A stretch of 64,000 nucleotides of DNA, from assembly GCA_021794835.1 (NCBI GenBank), contig JAJYQA010000041.1, positions 32,408 to 96,407 on the forward strand, written 5' to 3'. Numbering within the stretch: the stretch's first letter is position 1; each line of letters opens with the position of its first letter. Below the pieces are notes generated by a model that was given only the letters and a program-made list of their open reading frames with translations, ran no database searches and was not told where the DNA came from. The stretch comes from Actinomycetes bacterium. Its GTDB lineage: Bacteria; Actinomycetota; Aquicultoria; Aquicultorales; Aquicultoraceae. The translations under genes and the position numbers were made by a program. Shown here piece by piece: positions 28,045 through 37,170 of this stretch.

Positions 28045-29068
28045 TATCTCCTAGTATTTTTCGATAGTTTCTCTCGTAGTTATCCGCCATTACCTCGGGA
28101 CTAAAGTTCGCAAGTACATGTTCTCTGCAGGCTCTCGGATTAATTCTCCCTATATTCTTAACTGCATCAACCATCTCTTCAATCGTGTCTACAATAAAAC
28201 CGGTTTTACCGTCCTTCACAACCTCCGGCGACGCGCCATTTCTTATAGCGACAACCGGAGTCCCGCAAGCCATGGCCTCAGCCATAACCAATCCAAAAGG
28301 TTCCGCCCACTGGATTGGGAATATAAAACACTTGGCATGTTTTAGAAGCCGCCGCTTTTCATCCTCATCTATCTCACCCGTAAAGACTATTTGCTTTCCA
28401 TCTACCTGCGGCTTTACCATCTCGTTGAAGTAGTCCATGTCTTTAAGGTCTACCTTCCCTATCAGGATTAGCCTCTCGCCAAGTTCTTTTGCAACCCGAA
28501 TTGCCAGATGGGTTCCCTTGATCGGGCATACCCTGCTCACCATAATCAAGTAATCTTCTTTTTCTTCTGAGTATGGGTAATTGTGGACGTCAATTGCGTT
28601 GTAGATTGTGTCGACATAGTTAAGTATCGGGAGAGAGTTCCTTTGGTACTCGCTGATTGCATTATAGTAAACGGCGTCTTTGAAGTGAGCATAGAACAGC
28701 TTTGTATCACTGGTAAAAGGCCCATGTAGGGTGTGAAGAATCGGCCTTTTTACCTTATGGGAGAACGCCACCGTCAAAAATCCGCTGTTGTCGTGCACTA
28801 TTTCAAACTCATCGGCGATCTTAAAGGCCTCGCTTACCTGCATCGAGTCGTACATCGTCGCACTAAGCGTCCCGAGCTTCGAGGTCTGCCCTGCCTCAAA
28901 GGCGTATTTCAGTTTTGCCTTTGTCTCCGAATCGCCAGTGGCAAACAAGGTAACATCATGGCCTCTTTTTGCAAGCTCGTCGGATAAAAGAGAAACAACC
29001 CATTCAATACCGCCATAGCCTTTTGGCGGGACGCTAATCCATGGTGGTGAAATCAATAGTATTTTCAT
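27995..29068 (-). CDS. GT4-family glycosyltransferase
   Basis: This 357-residue GT-B enzyme has KGYGGIEWVVSLLSDELAKRGHDV at the N-terminus, the donor-site start YLIMVSRVCPIKGTHLAIRVAK (about residues 175-196), and the E-x7-E motif in EPFGLVMAEAMACGTPVVA. It transfers a sugar from a nucleotide donor with retention. The 50-base overlap with the OtsB-like gene suggests the two act in sequence, for example glycosyl transfer followed by dephosphorylation to make a compatible solute. The exact product is not decided by the sequence. The start ATG 29068 has GGAGAAAGG upstream. Confidence 0.88.
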   Translation of the reverse strand: MKILLISPPWISVPPKGYGGIEWVVSLLSDELAKRGHDVTLFATGDSETKAKLKYAFEAGQTSKLGTLSATMYDSMQVSEAFKIADEFEIVHDNSGFLTVAFSHKVKRPILHTLHGPFTSDTKLFYAHFKDAVYYNAISEYQRNSLPILNYVDTIYNAIDVHNYPYSEEKEDYLIMVSRVCPIKGTHLAIRVAKELGERLILIGKVDLKDMDYFNEMVKPQVDGKQIVFTGEIDEDEKRRLLKHAKCFIFPIQWAEPFGLVMAEAMACGTPVVAIRNGASPEVVKDGKTGFIVDTIEEMVDAVKNIGRINPRACREHVLANFSPEVMADNYERNYRKILGDNDRYIRFAGTANSKSA

Positions 29069-29112
29069 TTATGCCTTTCTCCTTGCCGTTGTTTTTGTTA
29101 GTTATTTATACC

Positions 29113-30171
29113 CTAATCTACTTCCCAACTAATCCCGCGTATTTCTTCGGCGGCATCCCTCTGCATCAACTCAGACACGCAGGCGAACGGGTTCTTGTTT
29201 TCGTACAACACTTCGGCCACAAGCTCTGTTATTGGCATGTAGACATTTAGCTCAGCCGACAGTTTCCTTATCGCTAAAGCTGTTATTATTCCCTCTGCAA
29301 CCATAACCATCTGGGATCTTACCTCGCTAAGCGACAGTCCTTTGCCAAGCATCTCTCCAACCCTACGGTTTCTACTGTGCTTGCTCATGCAGGTTACAAC
29401 CAGATCTCCCATGCCGGTAAGTCCGGCAAACGTCCTAACATCCGCACCTAATGCTAAGCCCAATCTAATCATCTCAGCGAGGCCTCTCGTAATAAGAGAC
29501 GCTTTGGTGTTGTCACCGTATCCCAAGCCATCGGAGATACCTGCAGCTATTGCTATAACGTTCTTTGTGGCACCACCTATTTCAACCCCGGTAAGGTCGG
29601 GGTTCGTATACACCCTGAAATATGGAGTCATGAAAATATCCTGAAGCTCCTCTGCAACCTTGCGGCTTTTACTTGATACTACCGTCGCCGAGGGAATGTT
29701 TCTTATAACTTCTTCGGCATGGTTTGGACCTGAGAGAACAGCTATTTTGCTCTCCATCTCCGGAAGAAGCTCTTCTTTGAGAACCTCAGACATCCTCTTT
29801 AGGCTGTTTTCTTCAACGCCCTTAGCAAGACTTAAGACTTTTTTATCTCCCTTTATTAGGTCTCTGGCCCGGGATGCGATCTCCCGCATTGCATGCGATG
29901 GTACAGCCATGACTACAACGTCGGCAGGTTTTATAACATCCTCAAGGTCAAGAGTTGCGACCATATTCTTATGAATCGCGACGTCTTTGAGATACTTGGG
30001 GTTTTTTCTGTCCTTATTTATGCCATCGGCAACAGCGGCTTCCCTTGCCCATAGCCTAACTTTAAACCCCTTATTCGCCAATATATTTGCAATTGCCGTA
30101 CCCCAGCTTCCGGCACCGATAACAGCAATCTCTTCCAGGTTAATCTTCCTCCACGCTTGGCTTCTGACCAA
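29113..30171 (-). CDS. gpsA: NAD(P)H-dependent glycerol-3-phosphate dehydrogenase
   Basis: GpsA reduces dihydroxyacetone phosphate to sn-glycerol 3-phosphate for phospholipids. It shows IAVIGAGSWGTAIANILA, VVMAVPSHAMREI, LSLAKGVEENSLKRMSE, VLSGPNHAEEV and GATKNVIAIAAGISDGLGYGDN. The coordinates use TTG 30171, which overlaps plsY by 32 bases and adds about 14 residues before the family N-terminus. At the expected point, GGAGG in the last plsY codons is followed by ATT (30144) and CTG (30138, nine-base spacing), not by a canonical start. It pairs with plsY, which uses its product. Confidence 0.95.
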   Translation of the reverse strand: MVRSQAWRKINLEEIAVIGAGSWGTAIANILANKGFKVRLWAREAAVADGINKDRKNPKYLKDVAIHKNMVATLDLEDVIKPADVVVMAVPSHAMREIASRARDLIKGDKKVLSLAKGVEENSLKRMSEVLKEELLPEMESKIAVLSGPNHAEEVIRNIPSATVVSSKSRKVAEELQDIFMTPYFRVYTNPDLTGVEIGGATKNVIAIAAGISDGLGYGDNTKASLITRGLAEMIRLGLALGADVRTFAGLTGMGDLVVTCMSKHSRNRRVGEMLGKGLSLSEVRSQMVMVAEGIITALAIRKLSAELNVYMPITELVAEVLYENKNPFACVSELMQRDAAEEIRGISWEVD

Positions 30172-30760
30172 TCTTCAGCTCATTGCCAGCAAGTAAGCGG
30201 GCAATGTTTGACCTATGCCTGTATACAAGTAAGATAGCCACAATTATTGTAAGGATAGTGTATTCCGTCCTTGGATATATTATCGTCACCAAGATAGGAA
30301 GCATTACAGCTACTACTATTGAGGCAACCGAAACGTACCGTGTTACAGCTACTATTACAATCCATATTAACAAGAGCGATATTAAGACCACAGGCCAAAG
30401 CGCAAAAATAAAACCGGCGGCAGTGCTTATGCTTTTGCCTCCCGAGAACCTCAAAAATATCGAGTAGCTATGACCGGCAATAGCCGCTATTCCGGTTAGA
30501 ACGCCTACCAGGGGGATTAGATCGGGCCTCACGATACTTTTGGCCAGTAACACCGGTACAAATCCTTTAAGGAAATCAGCAAGTAAGACACTTATACCGG
30601 CGACCAAACCAAGCGTCCTGTAAGCATTAGTAGCCCCAATATTTTTGCTGCCATGCTCCCGTATGTCAGCGCGGTAAAATACCTTGCCGATAATTAAACC
30701 AAACGGTATTGACCCTATTACATATGCTAATACTATGAGAGCGATTGATACGTACAACAA
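30140..30760 (-). CDS. plsY: acyl-phosphate:glycerol-3-phosphate acyltransferase
   Basis: PlsY acylates glycerol 3-phosphate from acyl-phosphate in the membrane. The 206-residue protein has about five helices and the three conserved motifs: IGSIPFGLIIGKVFY, GSKNIGATNAYR, and the glycine-rich FSGGKSISTAAG followed by RHRSNIARLLAGNE. The start is TTG 30760 with AGGAGAAACGC upstream. The Shine-Dalgarno sequence follows directly on the word repeat GAACAGTGAACGAAATT. The gene is followed by gpsA, as in many firmicutes and actinobacteria. Confidence 0.96.
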   Translation of the reverse strand: MLYVSIALIVLAYVIGSIPFGLIIGKVFYRADIREHGSKNIGATNAYRTLGLVAGISVLLADFLKGFVPVLLAKSIVRPDLIPLVGVLTGIAAIAGHSYSIFLRFSGGKSISTAAGFIFALWPVVLISLLLIWIVIVAVTRYVSVASIVVAVMLPILVTIIYPRTEYTILTIIVAILLVYRHRSNIARLLAGNELKIGQKPSVEED

Positions 30761-30822
30761 GCGTTTCTCCTAATTTCGTTCACTGTTCGTAGAGTGAAAG
30801 CAAGTAACGTTGTCCCTGGACC

Positions 30823-32133
30823 CTACTTATACTTACTTCTAAATCTTATATTAATTGGGCAACCTGTAAATCCATATGCACTTCTTATTTGATTCTCAAT
30901 ATATCGTTCATAGGATGGAGTTACAAGCTGGGGGTGGTTTACAAAGAACACAAACGCCGGCGGTCTTGTACCAACTTGGGCAGCATAAGCTATTTTAAGC
31001 GTGCGCCCCCCTTTAGATGGCTGAAAGCCCTCAGCCTTTATTTTTGCAACCATTCCGTTTATTGATGACGTCGAGACACGCTTATCATACTCTTCCATCA
31101 CCTTTTTAAACAAGACAAACAGCCTTGCGATGCCGCTGCCAGTTTTTGCTGACGCCTTGAGCCTCGGCGAATAATTTAAAAACCTCATTTTGGTCTCGAG
31201 AATTTCCTCTACCTTGGCTGCCTTGCCCCGACTTGTAACCAGGTCCCATTTGTTCATCGCGATAATGCTCGCGCAGCCCCTCTCCTCCGCGAGACCTGCT
31301 ATCTTTTGGTCCTGACCCGATGGACCTTCCTCAGCATCTATAACCAGGAGCGCGATGTCCGCCCTATCCAGCGCCCTCATCGCCCTAATAAAGCTGTAGT
31401 ACTCGATGTCTTCTTTTATCTTCGGCTGCCGCCTTAGGCCCGCTGTATCGATGAACCTGTAGGTGGCACTGTCTTTCTCAAATACGGTGTCGATTGCGTC
31501 TCTGGTTGTACCGGGGACTTCACTTACAATAACCCGCTCTTCTCCTAAAAGGCGGTTTAGGATAGAAGACTTTCCGACGTTGGGTCTACCTACTAAAGCA
31601 ATTTTTACCTCATCAACATTTTCAATTCTTTCAACTGTTGGGAGAAGATTTGCTATCGCATCCAGAAAATCACCGACTCCCAAACCATGAATGCCAGATA
31701 CGGGATACGGCTCACCAAGGCCAAGTTTATAGAAAGGATATATCAAGTTCTCGTGTGTTATATCGTCGATTTTGTTTACCGCAAGAAGAACTGGCTTTTT
31801 TGAGGTTTTGAGAATTTTGGCGACCATTTCGTCCTCGGGCATTACCCCTACAACACCATCCACGACAAAAAGTATTACGTCAGCTTCTTCTATGGCAAGC
31901 ACCGCCTGCCTAGTAATTTGTTTTCCCATCGCAAGATCCACACCAAAGTCAATCCCGCCCGTATCGATCATCGTAAATGTCTTGCCGTTCCACTCGGTAT
32001 CGACGTAGTTACGGTCACGGGTAACTCCAGCAGCCTCGTGGACGATTGCCTGCTGCGAAGCCACCATTCTATTAACTAGAGTCGATTTTCCAACATTCGG
32101 CCTTCCAACAACCGCAACTAGTGGATATGTCAT
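30823..32133 (-). CDS. der: ribosome-assembly GTPase Der (EngA)
   Basis: Der is a double GTPase needed for 50S subunit maturation. The 436-residue protein has two G domains. The first has GRPNVGKSTLVNR, DTGGI and NKID. The second has GRPNVGKSSILNR, DTAGL and NKWD. A C-terminal KH-like domain ends PINIRFRSKYK. The ATG at 32133 is 17 bases after the DUF512 stop codon. The order der-plsY-gpsA is widely conserved. Confidence 0.97.
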   Translation of the reverse strand: MTYPLVAVVGRPNVGKSTLVNRMVASQQAIVHEAAGVTRDRNYVDTEWNGKTFTMIDTGGIDFGVDLAMGKQITRQAVLAIEEADVILFVVDGVVGVMPEDEMVAKILKTSKKPVLLAVNKIDDITHENLIYPFYKLGLGEPYPVSGIHGLGVGDFLDAIANLLPTVERIENVDEVKIALVGRPNVGKSSILNRLLGEERVIVSEVPGTTRDAIDTVFEKDSATYRFIDTAGLRRQPKIKEDIEYYSFIRAMRALDRADIALLVIDAEEGPSGQDQKIAGLAEERGCASIIAMNKWDLVTSRGKAAKVEEILETKMRFLNYSPRLKASAKTGSGIARLFVLFKKVMEEYDKRVSTSSINGMVAKIKAEGFQPSKGGRTLKIAYAAQVGTRPPAFVFFVNHPQLVTPSYERYIENQIRSAYGFTGCPINIRFRSKYK

Positions 32134-32150
32134 TTAACCCTCCGGATTAA

Positions 32151-33458
32151 TTATAATTCAATCGCGTTAATGAACCCATTTCCGGTGCTGTTTGCCACTT
32201 TTATTTTAATCCCAAGCATGTTCTCTATCATCTCGATGCTATAATCATCTAAGGCTATCCGATCGGCGTTTAGGATCACGTCGGGTAATACAAGCACATC
32301 CGGCTTCTCGTTACTTTTGAGCCATCCTTTAACTCCTGCAACAATGTCGGATCCCGTTAAAAGGCCGGTGACGTTTACCTTGCCGCCAAAGAACTTGTTT
32401 TTTATTTCTATTACATCAATCGATGTACCTGTGACTTTGCTTGCATTTTTTGCCACGTCTCTTAAAACTCCTGCAAAAAGCCCACCGGTAACTACCCCAA
32501 ATCTGCCTTTTCTGTTAGTCTTGCGCCTCTTTTTAAGACTATCTTTGGCTTTTTCTATAAACAAGCGGGACAGACCAATCCCGTTTTCAATCTGGGGAAA
32601 CTCGCCGTAATGTTCGGTCGGCGGCAGTTCGCGGCCTGCCGCTATGTAAAACTCATCTGCGAGATATACCCATGCGACGCCCTTTTCTCTTTCAAACCTT
32701 TCATGCCAAGCGCCTGCTTGTTTAATAAGATTTATTATCTCTTTTTCGCTAAACGACCGCAAAGGATATAGCCCTTTGCGGTAACCAGTCAGGCCCACTG
32801 GCACAATGCCGACTGAAGATACGTTACCATAATCTTTACTTAGGTCATCTATAGTTCTTTCAAGCTCAACCCCATCGTTTAAATCAGGGCATAAGACTAT
32901 CTGAATGTGAATCTCTATGCCGGCATTTAAGAGAGCCCTTAAATACTTTAGCGTCTTATCCGGCTTCTTTCTACCGAGCATCATGGCCCTTAAAGATGGA
33001 TTTATGGTGTGAAGCGAGATGTAAAGCGGGCTTATCCTGTCCTCGATAATACGGTTTACATCTGCATCGCACACATTGGTAAGTGTTATGAAGTTTCCGT
33101 ATAGAAGTGAGAGACGGTAATCGTCATCTTTTATATATACGCTCTCTCTCATTCCTGGCGGCAACTGGTCGATAAAACAAAATACGCACTTGTTGGCGCA
33201 TTTTTTTATCCCGTCGAAAAGAGAAGTCGAGAAACGAATGCCAAGATTATCAAAATCAGGGTTATCAATCGTTACAACCTTGCGTCCTCCACTTCTTTCA
33301 ATCTCTATCTCGATTTTCTCATCAGCCGTACTCAGCTCGTAGTCAAGTAGGTCACGCAGCGGCCTGCCGTTAATCGAGAGGAGCTTATCTCCCGCCTTTA
33401 TACCGTACTTATCCGCAAGGCTCTTTTTCTTTACCTCCGCTATTTTTGCCGCGATCAT
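32151..33458 (-). CDS. DUF512 protein with PDZ and radical-SAM domains
   Basis: This 435-residue protein starts with a PDZ-like domain (SLADKYGIKAGDKLLSINGRPLRDLLDY). A radical-SAM-like core follows, with its cluster motif in KCANKCVFCFIDQLPPGMR, then YLADEFYIAAGRELPPTEHYGEFPQIENGIG typical of DUF512. The family is common in anaerobes and actinobacteria and has no established function. It sits between ispH and der and overlaps ispH by four bases (ATGA), so it is translationally coupled to it. Confidence 0.9.
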   Translation of the reverse strand: MIAAKIAEVKKKSLADKYGIKAGDKLLSINGRPLRDLLDYELSTADEKIEIEIERSGGRKVVTIDNPDFDNLGIRFSTSLFDGIKKCANKCVFCFIDQLPPGMRESVYIKDDDYRLSLLYGNFITLTNVCDADVNRIIEDRISPLYISLHTINPSLRAMMLGRKKPDKTLKYLRALLNAGIEIHIQIVLCPDLNDGVELERTIDDLSKDYGNVSSVGIVPVGLTGYRKGLYPLRSFSEKEIINLIKQAGAWHERFEREKGVAWVYLADEFYIAAGRELPPTEHYGEFPQIENGIGLSRLFIEKAKDSLKKRRKTNRKGRFGVVTGGLFAGVLRDVAKNASKVTGTSIDVIEIKNKFFGGKVNVTGLLTGSDIVAGVKGWLKSNEKPDVLVLPDVILNADRIALDDYSIEMIENMLGIKIKVANSTGNGFINAIEL

Positions 33459-34300
33459 GATTCACCCGCTAGCATTTCCAGCCTGTCAATAACCTTTTGG
33501 ACAATCCAATCGGGGGTAGATGCACCAGCGGTTATTCCGATATGCTCAATTCCCGCGAGCCACAATTCATCTATCTCATCGTCTGTCTCGATGTGATATG
33601 TTTCTTGGTTGTTTTTCTGGCATATTTGAGCAAGCCTTGTCGTGTTCGCGCTATTTTTTCCGCCGACGACAAGCATTAAATCAACCTGTTGGGAAAGCTC
33701 GGCTGCCGCCTCTTGGCGCTGGCTTGTCGCATTGCATATAGTATTAAAGACTTTTAGGTCTTTCGTTTTCGTAAGCAGCACGTCTAAGATGCTCTCTAAG
33801 TTTGCAAGCGACTGCGTGGTTTGGACAACCACACCGGTTCGCCCTATTATCTCTAAGTTATCAAGCTCCTTCGCGCTTTCGACTACAGTCGCCTGGTTAT
33901 TGGCATAAGCCAGAAGACCAACGACCTCGGGATGGTTTCGCTCACCAATAATTATGATATTGTATCCTTCTTTAACCAGGTCGGCGACACGCTGTTGGGC
34001 CTTTGCGACGAACGGGCATGTTGCATCAACTAATTCCAGACCACAATCTTTTACTTTCTTGATTATTTTAGGATCGACTCCGTGGGTTCTGATAATTATC
34101 GTGCCCGAGTCGACTTCATCCACGGAGCTTACTGCATTTACGCCCTGCCCCTGCAGCGACTCTACAACTTGGGGATTATGGATTATCGGACCAAGCGTGT
34201 GTATGGGCTTGGTCGAGCTGTTGGTCGCCTCGCGGGCAAGCTTTAAAGCCCTCTGCACGCCATAACAGTAACCAGCATGTTTAGCTAAGGAGATTCTCAA
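33455..34300 (-). CDS. ispH: 4-hydroxy-3-methylbut-2-enyl diphosphate reductase
   Basis: IspH makes IPP and DMAPP from HMBPP, the last MEP step, with a [4Fe-4S] cluster. The 281-residue protein has the three cluster cysteines in HAGYCYGVQRA, VDATCPFVAKAQQ and NTICNATSQRQEAA, and the ligand histidines in THGVD and GERNHPEV. The closing GITAGASTPDWIVQKVID is diagnostic. The start is TTG 34300, two bases after the plsC stop codon. Together with dxr and ispG the window holds three MEP genes. Confidence 0.97.
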   Translation of the reverse strand: MRISLAKHAGYCYGVQRALKLAREATNSSTKPIHTLGPIIHNPQVVESLQGQGVNAVSSVDEVDSGTIIIRTHGVDPKIIKKVKDCGLELVDATCPFVAKAQQRVADLVKEGYNIIIIGERNHPEVVGLLAYANNQATVVESAKELDNLEIIGRTGVVVQTTQSLANLESILDVLLTKTKDLKVFNTICNATSQRQEAAAELSQQVDLMLVVGGKNSANTTRLAQICQKNNQETYHIETDDEIDELWLAGIEHIGITAGASTPDWIVQKVIDRLEMLAGES

Positions 34301-34302
34301 AA

Positions 34303-34914
34303 CTAACCACCATCAATTAGCATTTTTATTTCACTCATCATTTTTGCAGTTAGTTCAGCTTGGCTTTCCCGTCTTTCGGCGGCCGTTCCTCTTGCCACCG
34401 TTATCGGTTTTCCAACCCTTACTTTTAGTCTCGGAAACCTTGGTAATTTTGATCCGTTGGGCATGATCTTACCGGTCCCGATAATTCCCACCGGAACAAT
34501 TGTAGACCCTGTCTTTAGGGCTATTCCCGTAACTCCTGGGTATGGTTGGCCCAAGCCTCCCGTTCTTATCCGGGTCCCTTCCGGGAAAATAAGTAGAACT
34601 TCGCCGTTTTCAAGTAATTTTAACGATTTTGCAATCGCACCCTTATCTGTAGTTTCCCTTTGCACCGGGAATGTGTTCAGCCATTTTATTATAGTCCCGA
34701 AAACCGGTATTTTAAAAAGACCGGCTTTTCCCATAAAATTGACCTGCCTTTTTCTTACGGCCAGTGCGATTAAGACAGGATCGACGTAACTTGTGTGGTT
34801 AGCGGCAATGATAACCGGCCCAGTATCGGGAACATTTTCCTGTCCGGTTATCTGGCACCGGTAGAGTAGCTTTGTCAATACTACCAGAAATGCGCGAACA
34901 GACCAGTAAAACAT
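34303..34914 (-). CDS. plsC: 1-acyl-sn-glycerol-3-phosphate acyltransferase
   Basis: PlsC adds the second acyl chain to lysophosphatidate. The 203-residue protein has one N-terminal hydrophobic helix, the catalytic NHTSYVDP (H-x4-D, residues about 39-46), the substrate motif FPEGTRIR and a later VPVGIIGTGKIMP. The length is normal for bacterial PlsC. ATG 34914 overlaps the cmk stop codon (TAATG), and ispH follows two bases after its own stop. Confidence 0.94.
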   Translation of the reverse strand: MFYWSVRAFLVVLTKLLYRCQITGQENVPDTGPVIIAANHTSYVDPVLIALAVRKRQVNFMGKAGLFKIPVFGTIIKWLNTFPVQRETTDKGAIAKSLKLLENGEVLLIFPEGTRIRTGGLGQPYPGVTGIALKTGSTIVPVGIIGTGKIMPNGSKLPRFPRLKVRVGKPITVARGTAAERRESQAELTAKMMSEIKMLIDGG

Positions 34915-35585
34915 TACTTCATCAGCTCGTTTTTGGCCATATTTATTATTTCCTGAACAACTTGGCTTATTGTTTTGCTGGTGGTATCAATTACGTGGGC
35001 GTCGGGGGCTTTAATTAGAGGGCTTGCTGCACGGGTCGAGTCGATTTTATCGCGGGTTACTATGTCCCGCTCGATAGCGGATAGCTCAACTTTGTGCCCC
35101 TTCTCTTTGAGTTCGCGGTATCGTCTTTTCGCACGCTCAACCGGTGAGGCTTTTAAAAATATCTTTAGCTCGGCTTCGGGAAAGACTGCTGTGCCGATAT
35201 CCCGGCCCTCTATTATTATGTTTTGATAGATATCAGCGTAGCTACGCTGCTTTTTTACCAGCGCGGTTCTAACACCAGGAACTTTGGCTACCGTCGATAC
35301 CGCCGCGCTTACTTTTGGCAACCTTATCGCCTCGGTAACATCCTCGCCGTCTATTAAAACCTCGTAATGGGTATTTTTAAGCTCGCTTATATCTATCTGG
35401 GAGCCCTTGGCCAGCGCGACCACTGCATCCTCGTTGGTAATATCTATTTTTTCTTTCAATGCCTTCCAGGTCACAGCCCGGTACATAGCACCGGTATCGA
35501 TGTACTTGTAACCTAGCCGTTTTGCTGTTTCCTTAGCGACACTACTTTTTCCTGAGGCCGCCGGCCCGTCAATTGCGATTATCAT
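34914..35585 (-). CDS. cmk: cytidylate kinase
   Basis: Cmk phosphorylates CMP and dCMP. From ATG 35585 the protein is 223 residues and starts IIAIDGPAASGKSSVAKETA, the P-loop; an upstream in-frame start at 35615 has no family support. It also shows YIDTGAMYRAVTW, the CMP-binding EGRDIGTAVFP and the lid region RAKRRYRELKEKG. It belongs to the aroA-cmk-plsC-ispH-der string that is common in firmicutes and actinobacteria. The ribosome site is weak. Confidence 0.96.
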   Translation of the reverse strand: MIIAIDGPAASGKSSVAKETAKRLGYKYIDTGAMYRAVTWKALKEKIDITNEDAVVALAKGSQIDISELKNTHYEVLIDGEDVTEAIRLPKVSAAVSTVAKVPGVRTALVKKQRSYADIYQNIIIEGRDIGTAVFPEAELKIFLKASPVERAKRRYRELKEKGHKVELSAIERDIVTRDKIDSTRAASPLIKAPDAHVIDTTSKTISQVVQEIINMAKNELMK

Positions 35586-35688
35586 GCTTTTTATAGTAGC
35601 AAAATGGAATTTCAATAGCTATTGCATTTTACGCGATTGATATGCTAGCAGAAATAACCATCTTAAAAATGTCAGCCATCTTGTTTAA

Positions 35689-36981
35689 CTATTGAAATTT
35701 AACTACTGAAATAAGAGTTTTTTCAAAAGAGGGATAGGATATCGCAACGCACCCGCTGTCTTCAATGATGGTCTCACCGTCGGCAACTAGAGCGGCAATT
35801 GCAAGCGACATAGCTATACGATGATCGCCATGGCTTTTGACCCTTGCGCCTTTTAGTCTGGTTGGACCATTTATTATCATGCCGTCTCCAAGCTCTTCAA
35901 TATCGGCTCCCATTTTTTTGAGTTCTGCGCTCAGAGAAGCTATGCGATCGCTCTCCTTCACCCGCAACTCTCTTGCCCCTTTAATAGTTGTCTTTCCCTC
36001 GGCCTGGGTTGCGGCAACTGCAAATATGGGGATCTCATCGATTATCCGGGGAACAATCTTGCCTTCTATGGTTGCCAATTTAAGCGGACTGTAGCTTACC
36101 TTCACTGCCGCCCGTGGTTCGTTGCTTTTTTCTTCATAACCCAAAAGCTCGACATCGGCACCCATGGCTTTTAACGCATCTAAAAGGCCGGTTCTTGTTT
36201 CGTTAACCCCGACGTTTTCTATGGTTAGCGATGAGCCGCCAATGATTAACGCGGCGACAATAAAAAAGGCAGCGCTTGATATATCACCCGGCACATCGAC
36301 TTCTTGTGCTTTTAACTCTTGGCCGCCTTTTATTTTGTAGGTAGTCCCAGCTATTTCAAGGTTTGCCCCAAACAATTTTAGCATGCGCTCGGTGTGGTCA
36401 CGAGACTTTGCTGGCTCAGTTACTGCGGTCTCACCTTCGGCAAGAAGACCCGCTAAAAGAAGCGATGTTTTGACCTGTGCACTTGCAACCGGCAGGTCAT
36501 ATTTTATTCCTTTAAGCCTTGTGCCTTTTATGGCCAAGGGCGCGTATTTGCCATTCTCTCTTCCAAGAATTTTGGCGCCCATCAGGCGGAGCGGCTCAAC
36601 AACCCGCGCCATAGGACGTCGCCTGATCGACTCATCGCCCGTTATAACGGCAAACAAGTCCTGACCGGAAAGTATCCCCGGCATTATCCTGGTGGTTGTA
36701 CCGGAGTTTCCGGTATCCAAAACATCGCTTGGTTCTTTTAGCCCTCTAAGCCCGACGCCGTGTATTTTAAGCTCCGTCTCGGACAGCCTGTCTATCTTAA
36801 CCCCAAGCGACTCAAGGCAATGCATTGTGCTCAAGCAATCGGCAGCTGGTAAAAAACCGGCCACGTAAGTCTCGCCTTCGGCAAGCGAGCCAACCATCAT
36901 TGCCCGGTGAGAGATGGATTTATCACCGGGAACGGCTATGTTTCCGTTTATGCTATGTGCTTTCTTAATAGTTAGCTGCAT
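35689..36981 (-). CDS. aroA: 3-phosphoshikimate 1-carboxyvinyltransferase (EPSP synthase)
   Basis: AroA joins PEP to shikimate 3-phosphate, step six of the shikimate pathway. The 430-residue protein shows VPGDKSISHRAMMVGSLAEG (about residues 17-36), DTGNSGTTTRIM, the catalytic segment LPVASAQVKTSLLLAGL and RVKESDRIASLSAELKKMGAD, then GDHRIAMSLAIAAL. It lies downstream of tyrA with a 189-base gap that is filled by word repeats and upstream of cmk. The ATG at 36981 is the only family-consistent start. Confidence 0.97.
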   Translation of the reverse strand: MQLTIKKAHSINGNIAVPGDKSISHRAMMVGSLAEGETYVAGFLPAADCLSTMHCLESLGVKIDRLSETELKIHGVGLRGLKEPSDVLDTGNSGTTTRIMPGILSGQDLFAVITGDESIRRRPMARVVEPLRLMGAKILGRENGKYAPLAIKGTRLKGIKYDLPVASAQVKTSLLLAGLLAEGETAVTEPAKSRDHTERMLKLFGANLEIAGTTYKIKGGQELKAQEVDVPGDISSAAFFIVAALIIGGSSLTIENVGVNETRTGLLDALKAMGADVELLGYEEKSNEPRAAVKVSYSPLKLATIEGKIVPRIIDEIPIFAVAATQAEGKTTIKGARELRVKESDRIASLSAELKKMGADIEELGDGMIINGPTRLKGARVKSHGDHRIAMSLAIAALVADGETIIEDSGCVAISYPSFEKTLISVVKFQ

Positions 36982-36991
36982 AGAATGCTCC

Positions 36992-37170
36992 GCATTCGTT
37001 CATAGATTATAGGTCATAGGTGAGGGCATATAACGTGGACAATCACCCCCACCTAACCTCCTCCCTCGAAGGGGCGGAATTAGCAATGACATTTTCATCG
37101 GCTACTGGCTACTTGGCTATTGGCTTTTCTTTAACCCTGGACCCTGGACTCCAACCTTGGGGACCCTAAT
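36992..37170. repeat. composite word-repeat tract between tyrA and aroA
   Basis: Four word types follow each other: CATTCGTTCATAGATTATAGG (36993-37013, part of a GAACGAATG type), a CCCCCACCTAACCTCC...CTCGAAGGGG element (37046-37081), GGCTACTGGCTACTTGGC (37100-37117), and ACCCTGGACCCTGG with GGGGACCC (37135-37166). Each type recurs, in altered form, elsewhere in the window. No promoter or ORF is apparent. Confidence 0.7.
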
